DNA of 64,000 nt from Pseudonocardia alni (GTDB lineage Bacteria > Actinomycetota > Actinomycetes > Mycobacteriales > Pseudonocardiaceae), in assembly GCF_002813375.1 (NCBI RefSeq), contig NZ_PHUJ01000003.1, positions 2,294,001 to 2,358,000 on the forward strand, given 5' to 3'. The position numbers were made by a program, and so were the translations under genes. Shown here piece by piece: positions 26,328-35,168 of this stretch (the stretch's first letter is position 1; each line of letters opens with the position of its first letter). Under the pieces are notes generated by a model, which worked only from the letters and a program-made list of their open reading frames with translations, searched no databases and had not been told where the DNA came from.

Positions 26328-27047
26328 TCAGGCCGCTTCGCGGACGGGTTCGGGACGGGTGGGCACCGCGCGCAGCCGGCGCGGCGCGGTCCGGCCGGTG
26401 GCCTGCAGGCCGGGCGAGACGATCAGCTTCTGCAACCCGCCCAGGAGCAGGTCGGCGACGATCGCGAGCAGCGCGACCAGGATCGAGCCACCGATCATCA
26501 TGCCGAAGTCGCGCTGGCCGAGGCCGTCGATGATGAACCGGCCGAGCCCGCCGAGCGAGACGTAGGCGGCGATGGTCGCGGTCGCGATGACCTGCAGGGT
26601 CGCGCTGCGCAGCCCGCCGATGATCAGCGGCAGCGCGTTGGGGAGCTCGACCTTCCACAGCACCTCGGGCCCGCGCATGCCCATCCCGGTGGCGGCGTCG
26701 ACGACGGCCGGGTCGACGTTGCGGATGCCGGCGTAGGTGCCGGCGAGCACCGCGGGCACCGCCAGCACGATGAGGGTGATGATCGGGCCGACCAGCGACA
26801 GCCCGACCAGTGTGGTGATCAGCACCAGCAGGCCCAGGGTGGGCAGGGCGCGCAGCCCGTTCGCCAGGCCGACGACGAGGAAGCCGCCGCGGCCGGTGTG
26901 CCCGATCCAGGCGCCCAGGGGCACCGCGATCAGCACCGCGACCAGCAGGGTCAGGGCGGTATAGCCGAGGTGCTCGGCGAGCCGGGCGAGGATGCCGGTC
27001 GATCCCTCCCAGTTCCCGCCGTCGAACAGCCAGCCGAAGTAGGTCAT
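26328..27047 (-). CDS. Osmoprotectant ABC transporter permease (OpuCD/ProW type)
   Basis: A 239-aa inner-membrane permease with about six helices. The binding-protein-dependent transport signature lies at VDAATGMGMRGPEVLWKVELPNALPLIIGG, the EAA-like loop that contacts the ATPase. Its start overlaps the end of the other permease by 4 bp (ATGA), so the pair is coupled and likely forms a heterodimeric channel. The C-terminal 30 residues are Arg/Pro-rich and probably cytoplasmic. Confidence 0.93.
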   Translation of the reverse strand: MTYFGWLFDGGNWEGSTGILARLAEHLGYTALTLLVAVLIAVPLGAWIGHTGRGGFLVVGLANGLRALPTLGLLVLITTLVGLSLVGPIITLIVLAVPAVLAGTYAGIRNVDPAVVDAATGMGMRGPEVLWKVELPNALPLIIGGLRSATLQVIATATIAAYVSLGGLGRFIIDGLGQRDFGMMIGGSILVALLAIVADLLLGGLQKLIVSPGLQATGRTAPRRLRAVPTRPEPVREAA

Positions 27048-27697
27048 GCCCCCGCCTTCCCGGTACGGGCCCGCTGCCAGGGGGTGAGCAGCCTGCCGCC
27101 GAGCAGCAGGGCCGAGTCGACGACGAGCGCGAGCAGCAGCACCAGCACGATGCCGGAGACGATCTGCGCGTCGTTGCTGCGGTTGAAGCCCTCGGTGAAC
27201 AGCAGACCGAGCCCGCCGAAGCCGATCACCGCACCCACCGTGACCAGGCTGATCGTGGACACCGCGGCGACGCGCAGGCCGGCCACGATCACCGGCACGG
27301 CGAGCGGCAGCTCCACGCCGACGAAGCGCCGGACCGGGGTGTAGCCCATCGCGTTCGCCGCGTCGACGACGTGGCCCGGCACCGCGGACAGCGCGTCGGA
27401 CACGGTCCGCACGAGCAACGCGACGGTGTAGACCGTCAGCGCGACGATCACGTTGACCGGATCGAGGATCTGGGTGCCGAGCAGCGGCGGCATGAACACG
27501 AACAGCGCCAGCGACGGGACCGTATAGAGCAGCCCGGCGGCGTTGGTCATGATCGTGCGCAGCGTCGCGTTGCGGTTGGCGACCCAGCCCAGCGGGATCG
27601 CGAACACCAGCCCGAGCAGCACCGGGATCAGGGCGTACACGACGTGCTCGGCGAGCGCGTCGAGCACGGAGTCGAGGTTGTCGAACACCCAGGTCAC
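27044..27697 (-). CDS. Osmoprotectant ABC transporter permease (OpuCB type)
   Basis: A 217-aa permease homologous to its neighbour, with the loop VVDAANAMGYTPVRRFVGVELPLAVPVIVAG and five to six membrane segments. GTG start at 27697, 7 bp after the ATPase stop, so the genes are read together. It also ends with FGGLGLLFTEGFNRSNDAQIV, the conserved periplasmic region of this family. With the second permease it forms the membrane channel for a quaternary amine or related solute. Confidence 0.93.
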   Translation of the reverse strand: MTWVFDNLDSVLDALAEHVVYALIPVLLGLVFAIPLGWVANRNATLRTIMTNAAGLLYTVPSLALFVFMPPLLGTQILDPVNVIVALTVYTVALLVRTVSDALSAVPGHVVDAANAMGYTPVRRFVGVELPLAVPVIVAGLRVAAVSTISLVTVGAVIGFGGLGLLFTEGFNRSNDAQIVSGIVLVLLLALVVDSALLLGGRLLTPWQRARTGKAGA

Positions 27698-27704
27698 GGC
27701 GGCC

Positions 27705-28787
27705 TCAGGCGGCGTTGTGCGAGTCGCGGGCCGCGGGCAGCGCCTCGAGCACCGAGTCGGCGGTGACCGAGCCGGCGACCCGGCCGTCGGCGTCGACGGC
27801 GACGCCCTGACCGGACGGTGAGGACAGTGCCGCGTCCAGCGCGCCGCGCAGCGAGCCCGACTCGACGGCGTAGAGCGAACCGCCCGGGACGATGACCTCC
27901 TCGGTCACCCGGCCCTCACCGGCCTCGACCCAGCCCAGCGGCCGGGCGGAGCCGTCGACGACGACCGACCAGCCGTCGTCGGGGAGGGGGTCGCCGACCG
28001 AGAGCACCGGCAGCGACCCGATCGGGATGGTGTCCGAGGACAGGAAGCCCAGGCCCCGGTAGCCGCGGTCGCGGCCGACGAAGTTGTCGACGAAACCGTC
28101 GACCGGGCGGGACAGCAGCACGCCCGGCTCGTCGTACTGGGCGAGCTTGCCGCCGACCCGGAACACCGCGACCTTGTCGCCGAGCTTGATGGCCTCGTCG
28201 ATGTCGTGGGTGACGAACACGATGGTCTTGCCGAGCTCGGACTGCAGCCGCAGCAGCTCCTCCTGCAGGCTCTCCCGGACGATCGGGTCCACCGCGGAGA
28301 ACGGCTCGTCCATCAGCAGCACGGGCGGGTCAGCGGCGAGCGCGCGGGCCACGCCGACCCGCTGCTGCTGGCCGCCGGACAGCTGCGCCGGGTAGCGCCC
28401 GGCCATCGAGGTGTCGAGGCCGACGATCTCCATGAGCTCCATCGCCCGGTCCCGCGCGGCCTTCTTGCTGCTCCCGACGAGCATCGGCACGGTCGCGATG
28501 TTGTCGACGATCGTGCGGTGCGGGAACAGCCCGGCCTGCTGGATGACGTAGCCGATGCCCCGGCGCAGCTCGGCCGGATCGGCGGACAGCACGTCGCGCC
28601 CGTCGACGCGCAGCTCGCCGCCGGTCGGCTCGATCATCCTGTTGATCATGCGGAGGGAGGTCGTCTTGCCGCAGCCGGACGGGCCCACGAAGACCGTGAT
28701 CCGCCCCTGCTCCGCGACGAGGTCGAGCTCGTCGACCGCGACCGTCCCGTCCGGGAAGCGCTTCGTGACGCCCCGGAACTCGATCAT
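27705..28787 (-). CDS. Osmoprotectant ABC transporter ATP-binding protein with CBS-like C-terminus
   Basis: A 360-aa ATPase of the ProV/OpuCA group. Walker A is GPSGCGKTTSL near residue 36, the Q-loop is YVIQQAGLFPH, the signature is LSGGQQQRVGVARAL, and Walker B is VLLMDEPFSAVD with the H-loop in FVTHDIDEA. Residues about 250-355 (VLSVGDPLP ... VAVDADGRVAGSVTADSVLEAL) resemble the CBS pair that senses ionic strength in OpuCA. First gene of the five-gene operon. The leader before the ATG at 28787 has only a weak ribosome-binding site. Confidence 0.93.
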   Translation of the reverse strand: MIEFRGVTKRFPDGTVAVDELDLVAEQGRITVFVGPSGCGKTTSLRMINRMIEPTGGELRVDGRDVLSADPAELRRGIGYVIQQAGLFPHRTIVDNIATVPMLVGSSKKAARDRAMELMEIVGLDTSMAGRYPAQLSGGQQQRVGVARALAADPPVLLMDEPFSAVDPIVRESLQEELLRLQSELGKTIVFVTHDIDEAIKLGDKVAVFRVGGKLAQYDEPGVLLSRPVDGFVDNFVGRDRGYRGLGFLSSDTIPIGSLPVLSVGDPLPDDGWSVVVDGSARPLGWVEAGEGRVTEEVIVPGGSLYAVESGSLRGALDAALSSPSGQGVAVDADGRVAGSVTADSVLEALPAARDSHNAA

Positions 28788-28941
28788 CGGCGGTTCCCCC
28801 TGCCGTCGCGCGGGACCCCTGCTCCCCGCTTGGTCGCAGCACACTAACCCGGTCGTGCGCGACGGGCGAGCGGTCGACCGCAGGTCACCGGCACCCCGTC
28901 GCGCTTGACCTGCAGTCCGGTTCAGCACCGACGCTGCGCAC

Positions 28942-29294
28942 ATGACCCTGACCACTGTTCTGGGCCCGCCCGGTGTCTCCACCGGACCCGCTCCCGCCGA
29001 CGCCGCGGCCCTGGAGGACGCCGGTGCCCGCACCCTGTGGCTCGCCGGTGGCGCGATCGACCGGCCCGACCGGCTGACCGCGCTGCTCGACGGCACGCGG
29101 GTCGCCGTCGTCGTCGTCGTCGCGGGGATCGTGCCGACCGGCTTGTATCCGGCGTCGGCCGTCGCCGCACCCGGGCTGCCCGCGTCGGAGCGGCTGCCGG
29201 CGCCGAGCACCGGGCCGCGGGCGCCGACCACGTGGTGCTCAGCCCGGTCGGGGACCCGACGGCCGGCGCGACGTTGCTGCACGCCCTGCGATAG
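28942..29294 (+). pseudogene. Decayed LLM-class (luciferase-like) oxidoreductase remnant
   Basis: Reads MTLTTVLGPPGVSTGPAPAD then ALEDAGARTLWLAGGAIDRP, resembling the N-terminus of F420-type LLM oxidoreductases. The sequence then degenerates, and a typical LLM C-terminus, GADHVVLSPVGDPTAGATLL, appears in another frame and ends at 29294. Only about 117 codons remain of roughly 280, with most of the barrel deleted and a frameshift near 29200. No intact product is expected. It may derive from a paralogue of the intact LLM gene at 7797. Confidence 0.6.
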
Positions 29295-29339
29295 GAGCTC
29301 TGCCGTGCGGACGGTGCGGCGCGGCGCAACAGTGGGGCC

Positions 29340-30569
29340 ATGCCGAAGGAGCCCACGCGTCTGCCGAAGCCCGAGCTGGACCTCGACCCGGACCACCCGC
29401 ACGTCGCGGACTGGTTCCACTACGCCGACCTGCTCACCGACGCCGAGCGCGCCGACCTGCGCCGGGTGCGGGAGTTCCTGCGCGCCGAGGTCGCCCCCGT
29501 CGTGCTGGAGGCCTGGGACCGGGCCGAGTTCCCGATGCAGCTCGTGAAGGGCTTCGCGGGCCTCGATCTCGCGGGGGCCGGCTACGCCGACCCGCCGGCG
29601 TCGCGGCTGTTCCTGGGGTTCCTGCACGCGGAGATCTCCCGGGTGGACCCGTCGGTCAACAGCTTCTACGGCGTCCACACGGGTCTCGCGATGGGCTCGA
29701 TCCACGCCGGCGGCACGCCCGAGCAGCGCGAGCGCTGGCTGCCCGCGATGTCCCGGATGGACTCGATCGGTGCGTTCGGGCTGACCGAGCCGCACGGCGG
29801 GTCCGACGTGGCCGGTGGCATGGAGACCACCGCCACCCGCGACGGCGACGAGTGGGTCCTCGACGGCGAGAAGCGCTGGATCGGCAACGCCACCTTCGCC
29901 GACCTGGTCATCGTGTGGGCCCGCGACACCGACCCGGACGCCGGCGGCGCGGTCCGCGGGTTCGTCGTGCCGTCACCGTCGGAGGGCATGACGATCACGA
30001 AGATCGAGGGCAAGCAGTCGCTGCGGATCGTGCAGAACGCCGACATCCTGCTCGACCGGGTCCGGGTGCCGGAGTCGCACCGGCTCTCCGGCGGCTCGGG
30101 CACCTTCCGCGACGCCGGCCTGGTCCTGCAGCGCACCCGGGCCAACGCCGCCTGGGGTGCGGTCGGGGTGCAGATGGCCGCCTACGAGCTGGCGCTGTCC
30201 TACGCCGCCCAGCGGGAGCAGTTCGGCCGCCCGATCGGCGGGTTCCAGCTGATGCAGGACCTGCTGGTGCGGATGCTCGGCAACGTGAGCGCCTCGCTGG
30301 GGATGGCGGTCCGCAACGCCCAGCTGCTCGACGAGGGCCGGGGCTCGGACGCGCACTCGTCGCTGGTGAAGGAGTTCTGCGCGACCCGGATGCGCGAGAC
30401 CGTCGCGCTCGGGCGTCAGCTCGTCGGCGGCAACGGGGTGGTGCTGGAGAACCGGATCGCGAAGTACTTCGCCGACGCCGAGGCGATGTTCTCCTTCGAG
30501 GGCACCCGGGAGATGAACACCCTGATCGTCGGGAAGGCGATCACCGGGCAGAGCGCGTTCGTGCGGTGA
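29340..30569 (+). CDS. Acyl-CoA dehydrogenase (glutaryl-CoA dehydrogenase-like)
   Basis: FAD flavoenzyme of 409 aa oxidising an acyl-CoA at the alpha-beta position. Family features in order: an N-terminal helical domain, the beta-domain motif GAFGLTEPHGGSDVAGG, WIGNATFADLVIVWAR, and the C-terminal helical domain with RQLVGGNGVVLEN and the catalytic glutamate in FSFEGTREMNTLIVGKAI. The spacing and FEGT context resemble glutaryl-CoA dehydrogenases and related group members; the substrate is not certain. The ATG at 29340 has an AACAGT hexamer 6 nt before it and no clear ribosome-binding site. It converges on the GGDEF/EAL gene. Confidence 0.93.
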   Translation: MPKEPTRLPKPELDLDPDHPHVADWFHYADLLTDAERADLRRVREFLRAEVAPVVLEAWDRAEFPMQLVKGFAGLDLAGAGYADPPASRLFLGFLHAEISRVDPSVNSFYGVHTGLAMGSIHAGGTPEQRERWLPAMSRMDSIGAFGLTEPHGGSDVAGGMETTATRDGDEWVLDGEKRWIGNATFADLVIVWARDTDPDAGGAVRGFVVPSPSEGMTITKIEGKQSLRIVQNADILLDRVRVPESHRLSGGSGTFRDAGLVLQRTRANAAWGAVGVQMAAYELALSYAAQREQFGRPIGGFQLMQDLLVRMLGNVSASLGMAVRNAQLLDEGRGSDAHSSLVKEFCATRMRETVALGRQLVGGNGVVLENRIAKYFADAEAMFSFEGTREMNTLIVGKAITGQSAFVR

Positions 30570-30575
30570 CGTCCG

Positions 30576-30606
30576 CGGTCGCGCCCGCGGTGGGCGGGCG
30601 CGACCG
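30576..30606. terminator. Bidirectional terminator, 13-bp perfect stem
   Basis: CGGTCGCGCCCGC (30576-30588) pairs exactly with 30594-30606 around a 5-nt loop, 6 nt after the acyl-CoA dehydrogenase stop and 2 nt from the end of the convergent gene. Confidence 0.88.
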
Positions 30607-30608
30607 GC

Positions 30609-33401
30609 TCACCAGACGCCCGGGGTCCCGTCGGCCGGGGTCGCGCTCGTCGCCGGGGTGGGCAGGCCGCCGCCCCGCAGCACACGGTGCAGGTCGTCGG
30701 GGCGCAGCGAGCGGGCGAACAGCCAGCCCTGGAACGCGTCGACCCCGAGGCCGCGCAGGACGTGGAACTGCTCCGCGGTCTCGACGCCCTCGGCGACGGT
30801 CTTGCGGCCCATCGCGCGCGCGACCTCGACGACGGCGCGGGCGAGCGCGAAGTCGGCCGGGTCGGTGCCGACGCCGGTGACGAAGGCGCGGTCGACCTTG
30901 ACCGTCTGCGCCGGGAGCTCCTTGAGCCGGGCCAGCGACGAGTAGCCGGTGCCGAAGTCGTCGACGGCGAAGCGGACGCCGCGGCGCACGAGCTCGCTCA
31001 TCGCGTCCAGCGCGGGGCGCGGCAGCGCGACCAGGCTGGTCTCGACGAGCTCGAGCACCAGCTGGTTCCACGGCAGCCCGGCGCCCTCGACGATGGCGGT
31101 GACGTCGGCCAGGAACGACGGGTCGGCCGGCAGCAGCCCGGCCAGGTTCACCGCGACGCCGACGGCCTGCCCGGCACGGGGCCAGGTCGCGGCCTCGGTG
31201 GCCGCGGTGCGCAGCACCCACAGGTCCAGGTCGCGCTGCAGGCCGCCGCGCTGGGCGACGGGCAGGAACTCGCCGGGCGAGACCTCGCCGTGCACCGGGT
31301 GCGACCAGCGCAGCAGTGCCTCGGCGGACAGCACGGTGCCGTCCGGCGCGACGACCGGCTGGTACTCCAGGCGCAGCGCGTCGCCCTCGATCGCGGCGCG
31401 CAGCTCGGCCTCCAGCTCCAGCTGGCGGCGCGCCGGGGCGACGGCGCCCCGCTCGGCGACGGCGACCGTGCCGCGTCCGCGCTGCTTGGCCTCGCGCACC
31501 GCGACCTCGGCCGAGCGCAGCAGGTCGTCGCCGCGGGGGCCGCGGGCGTCGGCCTGCGGGCCGGCCACGGCGGCGTCCCGCCCGGCGACGCCGACCGAGG
31601 CGGTCAGCGTGATCGGCCTGCCGGCCACGGTGACGTCGCCGCGCAGCAACCCGGCGACGACGGCGGCGAGCGCCTGCGGTCCGCCGACCTCGTCGACGTC
31701 GGCGCAGACCACCGCGAACTCGTCGGCCGACAGCCGCCCGGCCGTGCAGTGGTACGGCAGCTCGCGCTGCAGCCGCCCGGCCAGCTCGACGAGCAGGGTG
31801 TCGCCGGCGTCGTGGCCGAGGCCGGTGTTGACGCGGGCGAAGTCGTCGACGTCGCCGCAGACCACGGCGACCCGGGCGGCGTCCGGCCCGGCCAGCAGCC
31901 GGTCGGCGAGCTCCAGCAGCCCGGCCCGGTTGGGCAGCCGGGTCAGCGGGTCGACGGTGTCGGCCTCGCGGAGCACGTCGGCGGCGCGGCGGCGCTCCCC
32001 CACGTCGGTGACGACGAGCAGCCAGAACGGGCGGCCGTCGTCGGAGGGCGCGGCGTTGACCACGACCTCGCAGTCGACCCGGGTCCCGTCGGCGCGCAGC
32101 AGCGGCAGCGACTCGATCCGGTAGGTCGGCTCGGGGTGCGACGGGTCACGCAGCCAGTCCGGCAGTCCGCCGCGCAGGTCGGACTGGGGCTCGGCGGACA
32201 GGCTGCGTGCCGGGACGCCGCGCAGGGTCTCCAGGTCGGCGTCGAGCAGCTGGCAGAGCGCCGGGTTGGCGTCGACGATCCGTCCGCGTCCGTCGAGCAT
32301 CGCGACGCCGGTGGTGATGGTGGCGACGAGATCGGCGAACCGCTGCCCGGAGCGCTGCGCGCGGGACTCGGCCCGGCGCCGGTCGGACACGTCCTGCACG
32401 GTCCCGATCAGGCGCAGCGGGGCACCACCGGGGGTGCGGTCGATCCGGGTGCGGCACGACAGCACCGCGCCGCCCTGGGGGCGGATCTCGGAGCTGTGCG
32501 CGGTGGTGGGCTCCGGCGCTGCGTCCGGGCCGCGGCGCAGCATCCGGCAGACGCGCTCGACCTGCTCGCCCTCGATGGGCCCGTCGGGGCCGTCGGGGCG
32601 CACGCCGAGCGCGCGGTAGAGCTCGACGAGCCCCTCGCTGCGGGTCAGCGTCCCGGCCTGCAGGTCGAAGGTCCAGGTGCCGGAGCGGGTGGCGCGCTCG
32701 AGGTCGAGCGCGGGCGCCTCGTCCGACGGCGCGGGCGCGGCGTCGGGGAACGGGGTGAGCAGCACGACGGTGCGGTCACCCGGCTGGTTCCAGCGGACGA
32801 CCTTGACCCGGGCCAGGCGGCGGTCGGCACGGACCAGACGGGCGTCGGAGTCCGGGCCGACGAGCAGCTGCGGGAGCCGCATGCCGGTCGGGTCGGCGGA
32901 GCCGGCGAGGCGGCGGAGTGCGGCGTTGGTGTGGACGACGACGCCCCCGGCGTCGCAGACCATCGCGGGCGAGGGCGGGAGCTGCACCGCGGAGTGGTCG
33001 GCACCGTCGGCACCCACGGCCCCGGTCCCGGGGGTCCCCGGGCCGGGGGCCGCCTCGGCGACCGACGGGGCCGGGCCGGCCGGGCGCGGCGCACCGGGGA
33101 GGCGGCGGGCGCTGCCGAACGGCGGCTCCCCGAAGCCCGCGCCGGAGATCTCGGCGTCCGGTGCGGCGGCGAGGTTCAGGGCCTCCGCCCGGTCGAGGAG
33201 CGGCTCGTCGTCGGGACCGGGCCGGGCGCGGCCCGCCGGGGTGCCGCCGGGACCGGCGAAGGCCCGGGCGAGGTCACCGGCGAGACCGGGGTCCCGGTCC
33301 CTGTCGCGGCGGGCACCCGGTGCCTGCTCCGCGCGTCCACCGGCCGGGTCCCCGACCGATGCACCCGGACGGTGTCCCGCCCGCGATTCCTGCTCCGACA
33401 C
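30609..33401 (-). CDS. PAS-GGDEF-EAL protein with degenerate cyclase site (likely c-di-GMP phosphodiesterase)
   Basis: A 930-aa cytosolic signalling protein. A long Pro/Ala-rich N-terminus (about 1-150) is followed by PAS-like regions (near 155-230 and 360-480), a GGDEF domain and an EAL domain. The cyclase loop reads LSADEF near residue 560 instead of GGDEF, so cyclase activity is doubtful. The EAL domain keeps EALLRW near 694 and VDDFGTGYSSLARLKELP near 814, so it should hydrolyse c-di-GMP. The GTG at 33401 is chosen for its GGAGG five bases upstream; an ATG at 33542 is possible but unsupported. Confidence 0.88.
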   Translation of the reverse strand: MSEQESRAGHRPGASVGDPAGGRAEQAPGARRDRDRDPGLAGDLARAFAGPGGTPAGRARPGPDDEPLLDRAEALNLAAAPDAEISGAGFGEPPFGSARRLPGAPRPAGPAPSVAEAAPGPGTPGTGAVGADGADHSAVQLPPSPAMVCDAGGVVVHTNAALRRLAGSADPTGMRLPQLLVGPDSDARLVRADRRLARVKVVRWNQPGDRTVVLLTPFPDAAPAPSDEAPALDLERATRSGTWTFDLQAGTLTRSEGLVELYRALGVRPDGPDGPIEGEQVERVCRMLRRGPDAAPEPTTAHSSEIRPQGGAVLSCRTRIDRTPGGAPLRLIGTVQDVSDRRRAESRAQRSGQRFADLVATITTGVAMLDGRGRIVDANPALCQLLDADLETLRGVPARSLSAEPQSDLRGGLPDWLRDPSHPEPTYRIESLPLLRADGTRVDCEVVVNAAPSDDGRPFWLLVVTDVGERRRAADVLREADTVDPLTRLPNRAGLLELADRLLAGPDAARVAVVCGDVDDFARVNTGLGHDAGDTLLVELAGRLQRELPYHCTAGRLSADEFAVVCADVDEVGGPQALAAVVAGLLRGDVTVAGRPITLTASVGVAGRDAAVAGPQADARGPRGDDLLRSAEVAVREAKQRGRGTVAVAERGAVAPARRQLELEAELRAAIEGDALRLEYQPVVAPDGTVLSAEALLRWSHPVHGEVSPGEFLPVAQRGGLQRDLDLWVLRTAATEAATWPRAGQAVGVAVNLAGLLPADPSFLADVTAIVEGAGLPWNQLVLELVETSLVALPRPALDAMSELVRRGVRFAVDDFGTGYSSLARLKELPAQTVKVDRAFVTGVGTDPADFALARAVVEVARAMGRKTVAEGVETAEQFHVLRGLGVDAFQGWLFARSLRPDDLHRVLRGGGLPTPATSATPADGTPGVW

Positions 33402-33705
33402 GCCCGCCTCCGTTCCGTTCGGCAGCTCCGTGGGGAACAACGAGCCACCGTGCCGGGCGATCCGGGCGGGTAGACCGATCGAGCCACCCGACACAGCGAG
33501 TGACGGGACCGTTCGGCCCAACGTCGTTGCTCTGCCCGTCACTCACGGGTGGTGACAGGTAGTCGCCGGAGGGTGAAGGGTGTGACGTGCTCGGCGAGCG
33601 GTGGCAACCGATCCGACCGTGTGTGTCCGACCGCTCACAGCGCGCCGTGCCGTTCGGCGCAGACCCCGATTGCACACGTTTCGTAACCGGGGTTATGGAC
33701 GGTCG
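33402..33705. other. Intergenic region between malic enzyme 3' end and GGDEF/EAL gene
   Basis: No gene seen. GAGTGACGGG (33498-33507) and its exact reverse complement (33535-33544) form a 10-bp inverted repeat with a 27-nt loop, perhaps a terminator or operator. The GGDEF/EAL promoter should lie here. Confidence 0.4.
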
Positions 33706-34887
33706 TCAGTCTGCGGTCACGCCGGCGTCGCCCGCGGCGCGGGCCACCGCCGCGGCGACGGCCGGTGCCACCCGCGGGTCGAACGGGCCGGGCACGATCT
33801 TCTGCGGGGACAGCTCGTCGGCGACGACGTCGGCGATGGCGCGGGCCGCCGCGACCTTCATGTCGTCGGTGATGCGGCGGGCGTGCGCGTCCAGTGCGCC
33901 GCGGAAGATCCCCGGGAAGGCCAGCACGTTGTTGATCTGGTTCGGGAAGTCGCTGCGACCGGTCGCGACGATCGCGGCGTGCCGGGCCGCGACGTCCGGG
34001 TGCACCTCGGGGTCGGGGTTGGACAGCGCGAAGACCATGCACTCCGGGGCCATCGTGGCCAGCAGGTCCTCGGGCAGCGTGGCGCTGGAGAGCCCGACGA
34101 ACACGTCCGCACCGGCCAGGGCCTCGGCGATCCCGCCGGTGACCCCGCGCGGGTTGGTGACGGCGGCCAGCGCCGCCTTCTCCCCACCGCGGCCGGCGTC
34201 GACGACCCCGCGCGAGTCGAGCAGTACGACGTCCGAGGCACCCGCGGTCAGCAGGATGCGTGCGCAGGCGATACCCGCCGCGCCGGCCCCGGAGATCACG
34301 ATGCGCAGGTCCGACAGCGAGCGGCCCTGCACCCGGCAGGCGCCGTCGAGGGCGGCGAGCAGCACGACGGCGGTGCCGTGCTGGTCGTCGTGCATGACCG
34401 GGCAGTCGAGCGCCTCGACCAGGCGGCGCTCCAGCTCGAAGCAGCGCGGCGCGGCGACGTCCTCGAGGTTGACCGCGCCGAAGGTCGGGCGCAGCCGGAC
34501 CAGGGTCTCCACGATCTCGTCGACGTCGGTGGTGTCGAGGACCAGCGGGATCGAGTCGAGCCCGGCGAAGGACTTGAACAGCGCCGACTTGCCCTCCATC
34601 ACCGGCAGCGACGCGCGCGGCCCGATGTCGCCGAGGCCGAGCACCGCGGTGCCGTCGCTGACGACGGCGACCAGCCGGTGCGCCCAGGTGTAACGGGCGG
34701 CGAGCGAGGCGTCGTCGGCGATGGCGCGGCAGACGTCGGCGACACCGGGGGTGTAGGCGATCGACAGGTCGCGCTCGTCGGCCAGCGGCGCGGTCAGGCC
34801 GGTCGCGAGCTTGCCGCCCTCGTGCGCGCCGAACACCTCGTGCCGGTCGGGGGCGGAACGGGTGGTCGGGTCCTGGGCGAGCGTCAT
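33706..34887 (-). CDS. NAD(P)-dependent malic enzyme
   Basis: Oxidatively decarboxylates malate to pyruvate, linking the TCA cycle to gluconeogenic and NADPH pools. The 393-aa length is that of the short bacterial form without a phosphotransacetylase domain. Visible motifs are AYTPGVADVCRAI (catalytic Tyr), MEGKSALFKSFAG (catalytic Lys), CPVMHDDQHGTAVV (metal-binding Asp pair), the Rossmann motif ISGAGAAGIACARIL, and FALSNPDPEVHP. The ATG at 34887 follows GGAG. It is transcribed alone, with the serine-protease terminator upstream. Confidence 0.95.
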   Translation of the reverse strand: MTLAQDPTTRSAPDRHEVFGAHEGGKLATGLTAPLADERDLSIAYTPGVADVCRAIADDASLAARYTWAHRLVAVVSDGTAVLGLGDIGPRASLPVMEGKSALFKSFAGLDSIPLVLDTTDVDEIVETLVRLRPTFGAVNLEDVAAPRCFELERRLVEALDCPVMHDDQHGTAVVLLAALDGACRVQGRSLSDLRIVISGAGAAGIACARILLTAGASDVVLLDSRGVVDAGRGGEKAALAAVTNPRGVTGGIAEALAGADVFVGLSSATLPEDLLATMAPECMVFALSNPDPEVHPDVAARHAAIVATGRSDFPNQINNVLAFPGIFRGALDAHARRITDDMKVAAARAIADVVADELSPQKIVPGPFDPRVAPAVAAAVARAAGDAGVTAD

Positions 34888-35117
34888 GGGAAGACTCCAC
34901 GGGTGGTGCGGTACGAGAGCGGCGCACGGACGCGCCTGCCGTTGCACCGGGCGTCGCGGGTTGACGTCGACCTGCTCGCGGTGCCGGACGGCCATCCCGC
35001 GCGCAGCGCCGGGATAGGGGCGCCGAGCCGGGACGAGCTGTCGGATCTGGCGGCGAGTCTAACCGGGTGGACACCGGGGACCGGTCACCCGGCGCGTGCG
35101 GAGTGGCCACCCGCACA

Positions 35118-35149
35118 GGACGGGCGTACGGATCACCGCACGCCCGTCC
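35118..35149 (-). terminator. Terminator after the serine-protease gene
   Basis: GGACGGGCGT (35118-35127) pairs with ACGCCCGTCC (35140-35149); after one mismatch an inner CGG/CCG closes an ATCA loop. It lies 19 nt beyond the protease stop on the minus strand. Confidence 0.8.
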
Positions 35150-35168
35150 CGGGAGCCGCGTCAGCGGG

